A stretch of 64,000 nucleotides of DNA from Perilla frutescens (taxonomy: Eukaryota > Streptophyta > Magnoliopsida > Lamiales > Lamiaceae). The stretch spans positions 2,006,501-2,070,500 of the forward strand of contig BRKX01000006.1 of assembly GCA_026008535.1 (NCBI GenBank). The letters run 5' to 3'. Below are positions 1 to 12,585 of the stretch, piece by piece. The notes beneath the pieces were generated by a model. That model ran no database searches. It had not been told where the DNA came from and worked only from the letters and a program-made list of their open reading frames with translations. Both the position numbers and the translations under genes were made by a program. Each line of letters begins with the position of its first letter. Position 1 is the stretch's first letter.

Positions 1-114
1 CGTCCCTGTCTTCCTTGGACGTCGTCGTATTGCATTTTAATTATTACTTATTTAGTTATTTTATTCATCGCAAATTCTCGAATAGAAAAAAAGTTCCCCA
101 AATCGACGAACACC

Positions 115-122
115 TAGGGTTT
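115..122 (-). promoter_or_regulatory. telo-box motif upstream of CWC15
   Basis: TAGGGTTT on the plus strand (AAACCCTA on the other strand) lies about 110 bp before the CWC15 start codon. Telo-boxes are common near the transcription starts of plant genes for RNA processing and translation. The rest of 1-231 is AT-rich upstream and 5' UTR sequence. The role is inferred from motif and position only. Confidence 0.45.
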
Positions 123-231
123 TCAATATTCTACTCTGCAACGGATTGAGAAGACTATCAAGCTCATCGGCCTCTATTCCAACCGATCGCAGCTCGGATT
201 TTGAGATTATCGAGAAAATTAAGGTTCAGAC

Positions 232-2267
232 ATGACGACGGCGGCAAGACCTACGTGGGCACCGGCGAAAGGTGGGAATGAACAGGGAGGGACTCGAATC
301 TTCGGTCCATCTCAAAAGTATTCGTCGAGGGACATGGCTGCTCATACTTCCTTGAAACCCAGGTTCATTCTCTACGCTTTTTTTTTCTCATCTTCAATTG
401 TATATTTGTATCTCGGTTTTTGTTTCCATTCTTTTATTTTGTTTTCCTTGAAATAATTTTAGGGTTTCTTTGCTATTATTGTACGAATTTAGGTATCGAA
501 TGGAAAGCTAGGACATTTTATGTGAAAACAGCAATTCTACACACGTATACGAACACATCAGCATTTTGTATTGTACTTATATAAAGAAGCTAGGAAATTT
601 TATGTGAATCTGAGGGAGGTCACTTTTTTGGTGTAAAAAAAAATTATATGTACTTTTGCTATGGAAAGTGTATTTATTTGCTGACTCTTGTGAGTACAAA
701 AGATCAACTGAATGTTTTGTCCCTCTTTATTGAGGACATGCGCATTTTGGTTTTCTGTATTTACTCAATACACTTTGATGTCAATGTTGTCTGAATTGAC
801 TGTTTAATCTTGGTCCGGATAATTTGCTGCAGAAAGGAAGGACAAGACACCCAAGACGAGGTGCAAAGGAGAAATCTAAGGGATGAGCTAGAGGATCGAG
901 AGAGGAGGCATTTCTCATCGAAGGGTTTGTGTTATTCCAAGTCCAACCGAAGGATATATCTAATTTCTGAATCTGAGTATCTGGTTACCACTTCTCTCAA
1001 GTGATTTCAGTTGTTGATATGATTCTTTTTTGTATGTTTATGCAGAAGATAGAGATCGTCGGAAGGGAAATCATCTTCTTTTAGAAGGTAAACAATGCAT
1101 GATTTGGTTAAAGTTGCACATTAGGGACCTGAGTTCTAGTTTTTCTTTATTTCCTTGAATAAGTGATTGAGCTACTCTATTTACAGGGTCTAGGAGAGAA
1201 GTTGAGGACCGTATTGTTCCACGAATTATAGATGCAGATGATGCTGATGTAGATGCTCAGAGTGATGATGATAGGTTTGTGATTTAGTGCATTGTTTTGC
1301 AGATATTTTGGTATTTTTTTTATTATCATTTGGTGAGGGTGAGGTTAGCCTAATTTTCTCTCATCCTCTTTGGCAGTTCCCCTTCTATGTTTTTTATGCT
1401 TACCTCGAATTGTTTTCTTAATAGAATTTAGAAAAGATGGCATGGTTTGTTTCACTTTGCAGCAAAATCTGTTCTTTTCTTGGTAATTGCTAATTCGATA
1501 CATTAATTATTTCATTGCAGCGATGATGACGATGAAGATGATGAGGATGACGAGGAAGCACTTTTGCTTGAGCTTGAACGTTTAAGGAAAGAAAAAGCAG
1601 AGCAGAAAGAACGAGAAGTAAGTCGCGTGCCTTCTATTTTGTATTGTTATCCCTTTTCCTATCTATCATTTTCCACAATTATCATTTTATTTTTGTTACT
1701 TGTTTATCATTAATTTTACTGCACTGGCCATTGTTGAAGAGAGTTTGTGTTTGGCACCGATAATATAAATGGAAGCAACTCTGCTAAGTGATAAATCTTT
1801 CTCTGGCACCATCCATCTGCGAGTAAGATGGGTCTAAGGTGCCAGTTTCCTGTCATATAGGTCAAATGTGTATGTCTTGAACTGTGCCTTAAAAGTGTGG
1901 TTTTGATGAAAGAAAAATAACTTTTAATCCATGTAGGAACGGCTACAACTAGAAGAGGAGCTGAAGGCTAAAGAAGAGCAACTGTTGCGTGGAAACCCTC
2001 TGCTAAACGATGCAAGTTCTTTTAGCGTGAAGAGAAGGTAGAGTAGTATAACCTATTCCTCCTCGTTTGTGGGTCGTGTTTTTCCTTCTTTCGTATGTTT
2101 TGTAGTAACAAGTTACTAATTCTCTGAATTCGATCTTGCTCAGGTGGGATGATGATGTGGTTTTCAAGAACCAAGCTCGTGGCGAGACTAAGACTCCTAA
2201 GCGCTTCATCAACGACACCATCAGAAATGATTTCCACCGAAAATTTCTCCACAAATACATGAAATAA
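232..2267 (+). CDS. CWC15: CWC15/Cwf15 spliceosome-associated protein
   Basis: Nuclear pre-mRNA splicing factor of the Prp19/NTC-associated (Cwf15/Cwc15) family, part of the activated spliceosome. I assembled seven exons: 232-362, 833-924, 1046-1087, 1187-1274, 1521-1617, 1937-2037 and 2144-2267. All have GT-AG introns and together give 675 nt, 224 residues plus stop, close to the usual plant length (about 230). The family N-terminus is obvious: MTTAARPTWAPAKGGNEQGG followed by SQKYSSRD. The middle has a long Asp/Glu run (exons 4-5), then a basic-acidic coiled coil rich in Glu, Lys and Leu, and the conserved C-terminus with RRWDDDVVFKNQ and FHRKFLHKYMK. The ATG is the first in frame and begins the conserved block. 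The gene converges on the TMEM245-like gene downstream. Identification is firm; exon borders are hand-called. Confidence 0.95.
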
Positions 2268-3237
2268 AAATGTCTTGTCCATTTGACAGATGGTTTTATG
2301 GCCACAATGAAACAATTCTGTTGGTCTCAATTGTTGATGTTTCGTATGTGTATTGTCTGTTAACCAATGAAATATTATTGTATGGATTGTTTTTGTTTGA
2401 TAACTATTATTGTCTAACCACCTCGTACATTTAGTCCTAATATATGTGTATTTTGTCTTTCAAAGAGGCAACTAGGATAGATTCTTGGTGCCTAATTTTG
2501 ATGTCATTTGTTGTCAAAATCGACCGTTCATTTGCCTGTTGCGGAAGGCTGAAAATGATCGAGGCCTACCGATCTTCCTTCATCAACTCAAAATAATTTC
2601 TCTCAATTGATGATATTGATACTAATGTGGCCTTGAAATGATCAAATGGCCTTTTGAGCTCCAAATCAGAACATGCACAACTTGAGGTGCTATCAAAATG
2701 TAATTTTATTTTTTATTTTGAAGTTTCTTGATTTATCTCAGCTGCTGGCTCTGAGCATTTTGAATGACATCTTGGTAAATTAAATGTAATGTAAGACTAT
2801 CAATGGCTGGAGATAAATATATATATACCAATCAAATTCTGCATATATAGTCCTCTCAAACGCACAATTTTGGACACATTTATACTGTGAGCTATCAAGC
2901 CATAAACATGAACAATGATGTCGAAATATGATTCCTTTACATGACATCTGCAATCACATGATGCCAAATGTGGTTGTGAGAAAGAAAAATTCAGAGCAAA
3001 CACCGTATGCATGAAAAACCCAGCATCTTCATATCGAACAACCCTATACTACACCTGCACACGAACACCCTTTCACACGGCTTATGGGGGTGCAATTTGC
3101 ACATTTCGGTAAACAAAACGAACTGAGAAGACGAGCTCTGTGCACAATGCAGACGATGAAGTGATTGCAGAGTCGATGAACATTTCCAAGCAACTCAGTA
3201 ACGCGGGTTTCTCCACTTCACACCACAACATTTTTTA
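2268..3237. other. gap between convergent genes
   Basis: This 970-bp stretch lies between the stops of two convergent genes and should hold both 3' UTRs and polyadenylation sites (for example AATGAAATATT near 2366). Open frames here are antisense to the last CWC15 exons or random. I see no gene. Confidence 0.6.
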
Positions 3238-5655
3238 CTACTGACTTTGGTCATTGGGTCCTTCCAATACAAACTCAACATATAAATTCTTTAGAGCAAT
3301 CACAACTGTAGTGATCAATGGTCCCATTATCGCTCCCTGCACAAGTTACGCTGAAAATGTTAGTATTAAACTTCATGCAAACAGGTTTATCCACAAAGGA
3401 TTATGATGCCTAGTGACAAAAAGCACAATCAAGGTTATAAATCTTCAATTTTGAAAGCCAAATAAATAAATTTGCCAATAGATCCTAGCATGTGGCATCC
3501 ACAAAATCTCTCATTGCCTTTGAGCAAACAATAATGAAAAAGAGATTCATCAAATAAAACATCAACTGGGATTAATGTATGTGCTAGCCATGAACCGAGT
3601 ATTTAACTATAGTTGAGAGTTACTTTCTTTAGGAGTTTTTGAAGTCAATATCTTCCATGGTACAAGCAAAATGATACATAGGGCATGCCAAGAGAAGGCA
3701 CACTCGAAGACACGAGTTGCTGAAGGAAGATGATTCAGAGACTTAGCTATCTGTTAATGCAGAAAATACTAACAAAGGCAAAGCAAGACGAAGTAGTATC
3801 CGAGAGTAATTACCTCCAAGGCAGATGAGAACAGTGTCATCCCACCAATGATACTGAGGCCCGTAAGATAAGCACTATAACCGGGTATATCCTCCTGAAT
3901 TTCTGTGGTTCCATACTCCATAAGCACTAGATGAATGATGGACAAGGTGATTGCCAATAAATATTGGCCCTCAAGCACTAATTGCAACGCAGCTGGAATC
4001 GTTGAAATCCAAGGGGGAAATAGAGGCAACAAACAACTAACAAATGCAAGCACAGTTGACATGTACAAGAAGTGTATTGAGAATAATCTGAAGAGCAGCC
4101 AAGTCATACACCCTTGATAGAAGGCAATCTCAACAGTTGCCAATAGAACCCCGGAGATGGCTTTGTTGAGCACTTCAACACACCGATCTCTTGCAGAAGG
4201 CGAGATGGGAAGCATATACATCACTTGTTCTGTAACTCCGCCAGACTCTGATGTAATTAGATAATACAAAACCCAAAAGAAAACCATTGACTGCGAAACA
4301 AAATTGAGCAATCCTGCTGCACCAGAAAGAATGGAACTCCCAATCAAGAAAACGAGCTTAGCACTTCCACCTAGAACAGATGTGCTACTGACTAACACAC
4401 TTTGCATCACATTCATTCCCTGAGAAGCAAACCCTTTCGCCTTCTCCACCAAATCCTCTCGTGTGATCACCACTTCCCTGAAAAGGGCGTCCACTTCTGA
4501 ATATATTTGCCCCCATTCACGTTCCCTCACTCTATCTTTCAGGCTTAAAATCTTCTCCGCATAGGGGGAAGGGCTCATCATAGCCGTGGACTTGGAAGAA
4601 GAATTCCCCGATGGCGTTATCACAAACTGCTTGATCCCAACCACGAATTCAGTCATATTATACTGCAATGCCAAAGAATCAATCTGATCAGACACAGTCT
4701 CATAAAGCTTAGTAGAATACATATCCACCATTCCAGGCACATCATTCTCATCCATCCATTTCTTCACCCCTATCTTCTCAGCATAGTTACTCTCTTCCAC
4801 GTGCGATTTAAGTGCAAACACAGCATCTTTCCCCTCCAATCCAATCTTATACGAGAAGAAAATCGTGCCAGCCAATGAACCAACTATCATTGCAACAATC
4901 AACCCTATAGCCACAAAAGTCTGCAGTCGTTTCAATATGGCCCTAGTGAAGAATGCACTCATGGGGAGCCTACGGAAACTGTTGCTCCTAAACGTACTAA
5001 CTCTACTCATGGTCGAATCCACAGCATTACTAGTAAACATGAAACCTAACGCAAGAAGTGAAACCGAACCCATTCCACCGATCACCTCATAAGCCATCAC
5101 AAACAACCAAAACGACACAAGCCATCTCACTAACTTATAAAAAGCACTCTTTCTCCTCCTCATAGGAGCAGCCTTCTTCTTTCTAAGAGCAAGCAAAACC
5201 AATTCTTTAATTTCAACAAGGGTTCCGAAGAAAACTCTAAATATCGCAACAGGGATAGCCAGAGTCGTCTCGGTGAGGCCCAATTTCAACGGCTCCGACC
5301 AAAATCCGAGGAGGGTTTCTTGAATGCCTCTCAGAGGGATTGAGCAGAGCACGGCCCACAAAATGGGCCTCAAGAAATTCTCGAGGAGCTTGCCCACTCC
5401 GTAGAGAAGAAAGATTGTGAAGGCGAGGCCCGCGTGCGCCATGGATATGTAGAGAGCTAGGCGTACCTGAGGATCACTGGAGAGGGAATTGCTGTCGCTA
5501 TCGGGAGCTGATGCCGGCGGCGCGTTGGGCTTCGCCGGAGGCGGATTGTTGGTCTCCGGCTTTCTGATGGAGGCGGATCGGAACATTTCCTGCCACGGCG
5601 GAGAGAAGCTGTTGGGCTTTGGTTTGGAGTCGGAATCGTACGGCACCAATTCCAT
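3238..5655 (-). CDS. TMEM245-like polytopic membrane protein (AI-2E transporter superfamily)
   Basis: Plant homologue of transmembrane protein 245, related to the bacterial AI-2E/PerM permease family; substrate and membrane in plants are not known to me. Two exons: 3814-5655 (614 codons) and 3238-3336 (33 codons with stop), joined by a GT-AG intron, giving 646 residues. The protein begins MELVPYDSD, then a Pro/Ser-rich cytosolic-looking segment of about 75 residues, then a first hydrophobic cluster (residues ~80-150), a basic KKKAAPMRRRK loop, further paired helices, a soluble loop (~270-420) and a C-terminal block of several membrane segments with PLFPPW and LSIIGGMTLF. I chose the ATG at 5653-5655 because the open frame upstream has no ATG and runs into a GA/CT tract. 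The second exon completes the last membrane segment (GAIMGPLITTVVIALK) seen in the family. Confidence 0.88.
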
Positions 5656-7006
5656 ATTAATCGAGATAGAGAGAGGGAGGGAGACTGAAATATATAACGT
5701 CAAGCCCTCTCTTTCATGGAAACTCTCGCCAAGATAAGTTTTTTAAGATTACATAAACCTTCGTTCCAAATCTTCTCTTTTCAATTCTAGAGAGAGAGAG
5801 AGAGAAAGGGATGATGAGAATTGACAGAGTGGTAGTTTCAGATATCTGATTCGTTGCGAGAATGGAAGGTTTTGATATTTTTTGAAGAGTTCTATTCTGT
5901 TCTTTTCTGGGGTTTATTCTGCACTCTGCTGTCAGTCATAATATCCACTCTGTTTTTCTTTTTCTTTTTTTTCTTTTTAATAAATTCCGAGTCTCTGACC
6001 GAGTCAGACACCGAGTCAGTCACAATGATTAGTTATGCAGAGGAGTTTGTGGAGTGGAATGACAATTATGCCCTTTTCAGTTCTCATCACACGTTGTAAC
6101 GTGGGGGCCACCACTCGTAGAGAGAGAGAGAGAGAGAGAGAGAAGTTGTCGGCACGGATTGGGATGCCTCCCTGAATGGACATTTTTGCCCCTGCCCTTC
6201 TCCCTCAATTTTCATTTTCAACCATGTGTCGGCCAAAATGGAATTATTCATAATTATCTATTTGTGACCATTTTACGATTGAGGAATTATATAGGGATTA
6301 TGTGCATATTGTCGCATATTTTTTTTAAATGAATTATATATTGTGTGAGTCTCTTTCTTTGGTTCAATTTGATGTTTCATGGAGTAGTGTGGTATGATAT
6401 TTTATATTTTATAAAATAAAAAATAACAAAAAAAAGTGGTATGATGTTTTATATTTTTTGGGGGAGGATGAGATATTGGTTTCAACTTTACAATCATTAA
6501 TCACCCAAATCGCAATTAATCAATCCAAATACATAAATTAAAATTCATAAAATTAATTAATCCAAACGAACCACCCATTAAGAATTTTAAATCCAACATC
6601 ATATTAGTAAAATATCATGCAATCCTCTCAATTTAATTAGCCAAGTTCAATTATATTCAACAATTCAAGAAATCTAATAGTAACCTTGATTTCTTCTCTT
6701 TTGTTTTTTTTTTTTCTAAATCTTTAATGAAAAGTGAATTTGTTCGTCTTGTTTTGTCAATACTTTAATTTTTTATTCGCTTTATTTCTTTTACTAATTA
6801 ATTAGTATAGTTACAAAATCGTAGTTATAATACTTCAAAAATAAAAAAAAAATTAAAAAAAAAATTCGAACATCAAAATGTAGCATGCATGATTAACAAT
6901 GAAGAGTTGAATGATGTGAAGATCAAGATGTACGTAGCATGATAAATAAATTTAGTTTGTGTTTAATTAGTAGCTATGATTTGGTGATAACCACAAAAAA
7001 ATTAAA
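5656..7006. other. intergenic: 5' region of TMEM245-like gene and AT-rich spacer
   Basis: The stretch holds two GA tracts (CT in the sense of the minus-strand gene) at about 5788-5806 and 6118-6143, probably in the 5' UTR or core promoter, then AT-rich sequence with poly-A/T runs up to the 3' end of ABCG26. No gene was recognised. Confidence 0.5.
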
Positions 7007-8636
7007 TTAAAGCTGGTATTTACTAATCTTTCTGCGGAGACATAAATAAGCAGCTAACCGGAACGCCACCGCCATTGCCAGCAAAACCCAAACCTCCGTC
7101 ATCCCGCCGCTCAAATTGACGGTGTCGAACGATGGCGAGCTCTGCAGCCGCCGGCAACCGCCGTTGCTCCCACACTCATACATCTCATCGCCGGAGTAGT
7201 GCACCTTCATCAGCAGCCTAAATCCGTAGTACATAAACGACAAGTACTTGAGCCATTGCATGAATTTTGGAATGTGCTGCAACATTACATATATATGTAA
7301 TCATCATTAATCTTAATCATATATGTATATGTATATCATATTCGATTGAGATGTAGTCCTTCAATTTAAGAAAGATTGATGTTTTATATTTCACAATAAA
7401 AATTAAAGATAAAAAAATATGACAAATACACACTCTCTCGCTATTATATATATATTTTTCACATATATATATATATATCACTTTGTAATCTGTATGCATC
7501 TATATATTTTCTTAATTTTCTCAATTTATTTAATATAGGAGATTTTTTTAGCATGAAATTGGGAGGAAGAATGTTAAAAAGTGTAAAACGTCAAATAATT
7601 TGCAACATATTTTTCTTTAATTTCCTTAACATATTTAATGGAGGTGATTTTATAGGGGTAAAATTAGGAGGAAGGGTGTTAAAAAGTGTAAAACGTTAAA
7701 TAATTTGCAACATGTCTTTCCTTAATTTTTTCAACATATTTAATGTAGGAGATTTTATGGGGGTAAAATTGGGAGCAAGAGCGTTAGAAAGTGTAGAACA
7801 TCAAATAATTTATAATATATCTTTTTTTAACTTCCTCAATATATTTAATGTAGGTGATTTTATAAGGGTAAAATTGACAGAAAGAATATTAAAAAGTGTA
7901 AAACATCAAATAATTTGCAATATATATATTTTTTTATAAATTTCCTTAACATATTTAATATAGGAGATTTTATAAGGATAAAATTAAGGGGGAGAATGTA
8001 AAAAAGTCTAAAACATCAATCTTTCTGAAAACAATTTGAGTGTGTATGTTGTTTGAAACCTGAACGTAATATCCACCGGTGAGAAGAAACAGCATTAGTA
8101 TCATGGAAGCAATCATCCCGGCCCGTCTGATGCTCATCACCGTTGCTCCCGACAGCTCTCCCGCTCCCTAATCACATAGTTATATATATGTTTGAGCTTA
8201 TTTAGTTACCCCATCGAGCTTATCAAACAAGAAGTAATGTTCAAGCTCGTTTGATATGCTTATCGAACCAGAATGCAGAGTGACGAGAGATAGAGATAGA
8301 GAGATACTTGGCTAGTGACGACGATCATGAGGATGGCGGATAAGGTGAGGAAGAAGCATTCAGCAGTTCTCTTGAATCCAGCCATGAAGTAAAGAATGCA
8401 CATGAAGAATGTTGGATACAACAAATGAGCCACCATGTCACATAATGTGCTGCAAACATAGTAAACACTCAATCTGTACATGTCTGCTTTTCTTTCCTTC
8501 ACCAAGAACATCTTCTCAAATGGGAACACATAAACTGCTCCAAATATTGATGAAGAAGTCCAGAATATGCAGATGTAGAAAAGCAATCCAATCTGCAAAT
8601 TCATAAATAATTCATGCTAAGTATTAAGTAATGCAT

Positions 8637-8686
<50 letters not shown>

Positions 8687-11425
8687 CTATGGTCTATAGA
8701 TAGTAGTTAATACGCATTACGTTCCATTCATATAGGCTCATTGGATTTTTCACTGAGATTAAAAAAATTATTGGAAAAATGATCAAAGAAGTAAACTTCT
8801 TAATGGAAATGAATTAATGTTTATTGTAAACATATTAAATATGAGTATATATATTAATAAATGAGCAGATATAGAAATGAGTTTATATATCGGGACATCC
8901 AAAAAAGAAAAATGAGTCTATATGAATGGGACAGAAAGAGTAAATCAATTACTTGATCTCTGAGCTGAGCTTCAGTCTCCATGCTTGATTTCCACCAGAG
9001 ACAGCCTAAGAGAAGAGCCACCCCGAATGCTTGAATGAGCCGGATCTGATCGAAGTAATCCCTCCATCGTTCCTTAAAAGTTCGTTTGAACACGATCCGA
9101 AACTGCTCCACCCACGAAAGTGTCCAGTCCTTCTTAACTTGGATGGCTAACTGGAGGCGCTCCGTCGCCTTCGCCCTCTGGTGATTCTCTTCCTTCTCCT
9201 TCGGCTCCAACTCCACTTTGTACTTATGTTGTAGATACTGATATATCAGAGACAAAACAATTTGTTAAATATCTCATATTGGTTGGGGAAAGTGGCATGT
9301 ACCACTTATTAAAGGTGAGGACAACTCTCCCCTTACAAGCCGGTTTTGTAAGAATGAGTTAGGCCTAATATCCATTTCTAATACAATTCATCATCCAATC
9401 ATACACAGTTGCATACATACACAAGAAATTCAAAAGAACTCAACTCTAATGACGTGTTTCTCAAACTCAGCAGCCTCTCGAGATGCAAACAGTTCATCAG
9501 GAACACTGATGTCATTGACCTGCCCTGTAGCCAGATCCAGCAAGAACTCTGCAGGGTTCATAGCAATCTCTGGAACGAACCGCAAACACGAAAAATACTC
9601 GACGGACTCCTTTGCTTTCCCGTAGTACACCGGATGGCCTTCGGACAGCAACAGAACTTTGTCGAACATGTGGAACATTCGACTCGAGGGCTGATGTATA
9701 GTTGTTATGATAGTCCTTCCATTCTGAAGAAACAAAGACATGCATTCACAATAATAATCTTTGATTAATTTCTAGACATTATATACAGTGGCGGAACTGG
9801 GGGAGCCAGCGGGTGCCTTGTCCCCCGAAGCTAAAAAGAAGCCAAAAGGTTAAAAAAAAATGTATATAAAAATATCAGTGAAGAACAGTTCGGCCCCCAC
9901 GATGAAAAATTTCTGATTCCGCCCTTGATTATATATATTAACCATGGGAGCTGAGCTGAGCTGGGATTACCTTTGCAAGGCCTTGAAGTATCTGGAGAAG
10001 TTTGTTAGCAGATGTAGAGTCGAGCCCCGAGGTAGGTTCGTCGAGCAACAGCAGCGAAGGATCAACCAGGATTTCATAGCCTATGCTTGTTCTTTTCCTT
10101 TCCCCTCCTGATATGCCTTTGATGAATCCACCACCTATTCTTGTATGCCGGCATCTGCATGAATATTCATTCATTTTCTAATTAATTAATAGTTACTGGA
10201 TCCTGTGCTAATTATAAAAATCGGGGCCCTTATATTAAAAAAAATGCCTATTTTAATTTTAGTGATAAATTCATTAAGTCTTTCTTGTAGCATTGCCGAT
10301 TTTCAGCATTAATATTTTCTCATGAATAATCACATTTTTAGTGGAAATATTTTGATTTTCAACATGAATTTGCTGTTCTTTTATAATAAAATTATGAAGA
10401 GCTCCTCTTGGAGACACTTTTTTTTTTCTTTTTCATACTTTTTTTTTTAAATCCAGGAACACATAATTAAAAAACTCAAAAGCGAGTCAATAATTAATTA
10501 AAAATACAAAAACTAAACTAAGAATCAACAAGTCAACAATTAATTAAAATAAAAAAAAAAAGTAAAAGTGATTAAAAGATTGAAATGGATCACCTTTCAA
10601 GGCCTAATTCCTTAACAATCAACTCCACTCTCTCATATTTCTGGCGTTGGCTCATTCTGCTTGGAAGCCTCAAGAATGCTGCAAAAACCAGTGTCTCTTC
10701 CACTGTCAACTGTGGGAAAAGCACATCATCTTGAGTCACAAATCCAATTCTGCAACAACAAATCAACACAAAAAAACTCCATCATCAACTTCAATTCTCT
10801 CTTGAAATTCAAGATTGAAAAACCAAGATTCAAGATTTATTTACTTCACCTTCTCTTGAGGGCAGGACTATATGAGACATCATTGAAAGTCACAGTTCCC
10901 CTAACATTCTCCTGCAACCGGCCTCCGACGACCTTCAACAACGTCGTTTTCCCACTGCCGGAAGGCCCCATGAGAGCCAAGATCTCACCGGGGCCGACGC
11001 TTCCGGTTATACCGTTCAATATCTGCTTGTAACTCTCTTGCTCCATGTTCAACTGCGTCGCCACCTTCGTCATTACAGCCTTAATAGGGTTAGCAGAGGA
11101 CGAACCACTCCCAACTCTTACCTTAAACTCCACATCTGCAAACTGCACAGCACAGAAAATTAAAAAAAAAAACATGACCGTAATGATGATGATCAATCAT
11201 AGTTATAGTACTCACCTTGAGAAAAATGGGGAGGGGGCGATCCAGTCTCCTGCTCGAGATCTCTTCCTCTATGTCGATTTCTGAGCTCGTCTTTCGTAGA
11301 TAGGCTTCGGACATGAACTCCATGTTGTGGCCAAAGCCATTGCTCCCTGCAATCTGCATGGATCCCATGGTTGGAGGGGACATCGACATTTCTTCGATTT
11401 CGCTTTGTGTTGCGCATGATTCCAT
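7007..11425 (-). CDS. ABCG26: ABC transporter G family member 26 (half-size, pollen wall)
   Basis: Half-size ABCG/WBC transporter, colinear with Arabidopsis ABCG26, which acts at the tapetum plasma membrane in export of sporopollenin precursors for pollen exine. Nine exons: 11216-11425, 10850-11142, 10594-10749, 9971-10154, 9445-9723, 8953-9237, 8308-8592, 8060-8167 and 7007-7276. They total 2070 nt, 689 residues (I recall 685 for the Arabidopsis protein). Visible motifs: Walker A GPSGSGKT (129-136), Q-loop GFVTQDD, signature ISGGE (234-238), Walker B LLLLDE (254-259), H-loop TIHQPSS (~289-295). The order is nucleotide-binding domain then membrane domain, with helices in exons 6-9 and the conserved MLFLLTGGYYVQ and a Cys-containing ECGSNGGC loop before the last helix. 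Introns carry a minisatellite and two MITEs (annotated separately). The exon 5 donor was chosen between two in-phase GTs by family fit. Anther-specific regulation is inferred from the family only. Confidence 0.95.
7510..8030. repeat. 105-bp minisatellite in last ABCG26 intron
   Basis: The landmark TTAAAAAGTGTA recurs at 7574, 7679, 7784 and 7889, an exact 105-bp spacing, with a diverged fifth start near 7999 (110 bp on). Each unit also contains a variant of CAAATAATTTGCAACAT and of ATTTAATGTAGGAGATTTTA. It lies wholly within the intron 7277-8059. Because 105 is divisible by three, the array carries a repetitive open frame on the plus strand, which I regard as fortuitous. Confidence 0.9.
8636..8686. 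repeat. compound (AT)n(GA)n microsatellite
   Basis: An uninterrupted AT run of about 26 bp is followed directly by a GA run of about 25 bp, in ABCG26 intron 6. Confidence 0.95.
8720..8940. mobile_element. Stowaway-like MITE in ABCG26 intron
   Basis: The ends are inverted: CGTTCCATTCATATAGGCTC on the left matches the reverse complement of the right end around GAGTCTATATGAATGGGAC, with TA on both outer sides (8718-8719 and 8941-8942). TA duplication and a GTTCC/GGGAC-type end fit Tc1/mariner Stowaway MITEs. The copy is diverged. Confidence 0.65.
9786..9927. mobile_element. 142-bp hAT-type MITE with 8-bp target duplication
   Basis: It starts CAGTGGCGGAAC and ends with the inverted, slightly diverged TTCCGCCCTTG. 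It is flanked on both sides by ATTATATA (9778-9785 and 9928-9935), a perfect 8-bp duplication as produced by hAT transposases. It lies in ABCG26 intron 4. Confidence 0.85.
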
Positions 11426-12585
11426 TTTTTTTTTCTTTTGTTAAGGTTGAGATTGCTTGCATTCAATATATATGTATATATATGTATAATGCATCAAACA
11501 ATATTAGACCAAAGAAGTGTCTGCTTTTTCTGAGGAAAAAGAATGGCTGTTAGGCAACAAGCTTTTTATGTTCAACTGCAGTCTCTAGAGTTAGATGGCT
11601 TGTTTTTTTTTTTCAGTTGTCACACACCTTTGGCAATACATAATTCACATTTTAAACAATTATTTTTTCCCCCTGCATGTATAGAAGAAAATAAATTAGC
11701 TGAAAATTGATAACAAAAAATAAAATATGCATGCATTAATTGTTTCATAATTTCCCCCCTTTCAAGAAAACTTGTGATACTGTCTCACGGGTCAAATGTT
11801 GTCGAACGGTATCCATATTCGAATTTGTTTTACATTAACTTGTGATGCTATCTGACGGGTCAAATATTATCGAACGGTATCCATATTTGAATTTGTTTTA
11901 TATTCCACGATCAATTGTATATGTATGAATGTATGATCCGAGTCAATATTCGAATTCGAGTTTGAAAACTGTAGAATTTTAGACTAGTAGACTACTCAAT
12001 TTTTTTTCCTTAGGAAAAAACCCAAATTTAAAAATGGATAAGAAAAAATGAGAATGTGTCAAACCGTAAATAAGTCGAATCGAGTCAAACACATTTATTG
12101 AAATTTATTTAAAATGTCACCGAGCTTTAAGTATATATTAAGATTTTTATTATCTACCGAGTTTGAGCTCAAATGAGTTTTAATAGAGCCAAATACGAAT
12201 CGAGCTCAATAATTTTATAAGTTTATATTTCTTTGCTCTAATTTTACTTATTGAGTTTGTGTTCGAAATAAACTTTAAATAATATCGTGTATAAGTATAT
12301 TCAACCTTATTTGATATGATTACGAAACCAAACTTTTAAACCAACAAATATAATCGAGTATTGAATAATTTAATTTGATTTTTAGCCCTACTTACAACAT
12401 TGAAATAATAGAAAATTAAAAATTAATAACATTAGATTTATAAAAAGCGCAGATTGACAACAACAAAAAACGTGTATACTGTTCGTCTCAGAGCTCAAAC
12501 CAGCGGCAGGAAGCAGGCAAACGACGTCGTGTGGTTGAAGATCACCATTCCAAACGAGAAGGCTCTTGCTGTGTTGGTTGCAGCC
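11426..12585. other. intergenic between divergent ABCG26 and CCDC22 genes
   Basis: Shared upstream region of two divergent genes. It contains AT-rich sequence, a small tandem duplication (11771-11906) and, close to 12586, an open frame on the plus strand that precedes the chosen CCDC22 start. No separate gene was recognised. Confidence 0.5.
11771..11906. repeat. 68-bp tandem duplication
   Basis: CTTGTGATACTGTCTCACGG at 11771 recurs as CTTGTGATGCTATCTGACGG at 11839. The rest of both 68-bp units (GTCAAAT.TT.TCGAACGGTA and the TATCCATATT.GAATTTGTTT part) matches with a few substitutions. Confidence 0.85.

Noticed and set aside
2003..2330. Two overlapping minus-strand open frames of about 100 codons
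   Set aside because: They are antisense to the last two CWC15 exons and resemble no known protein.
7712..7939. Repetitive plus-strand open frame
   Set aside because: It is produced by the 105-bp minisatellite, whose length is a multiple of three.
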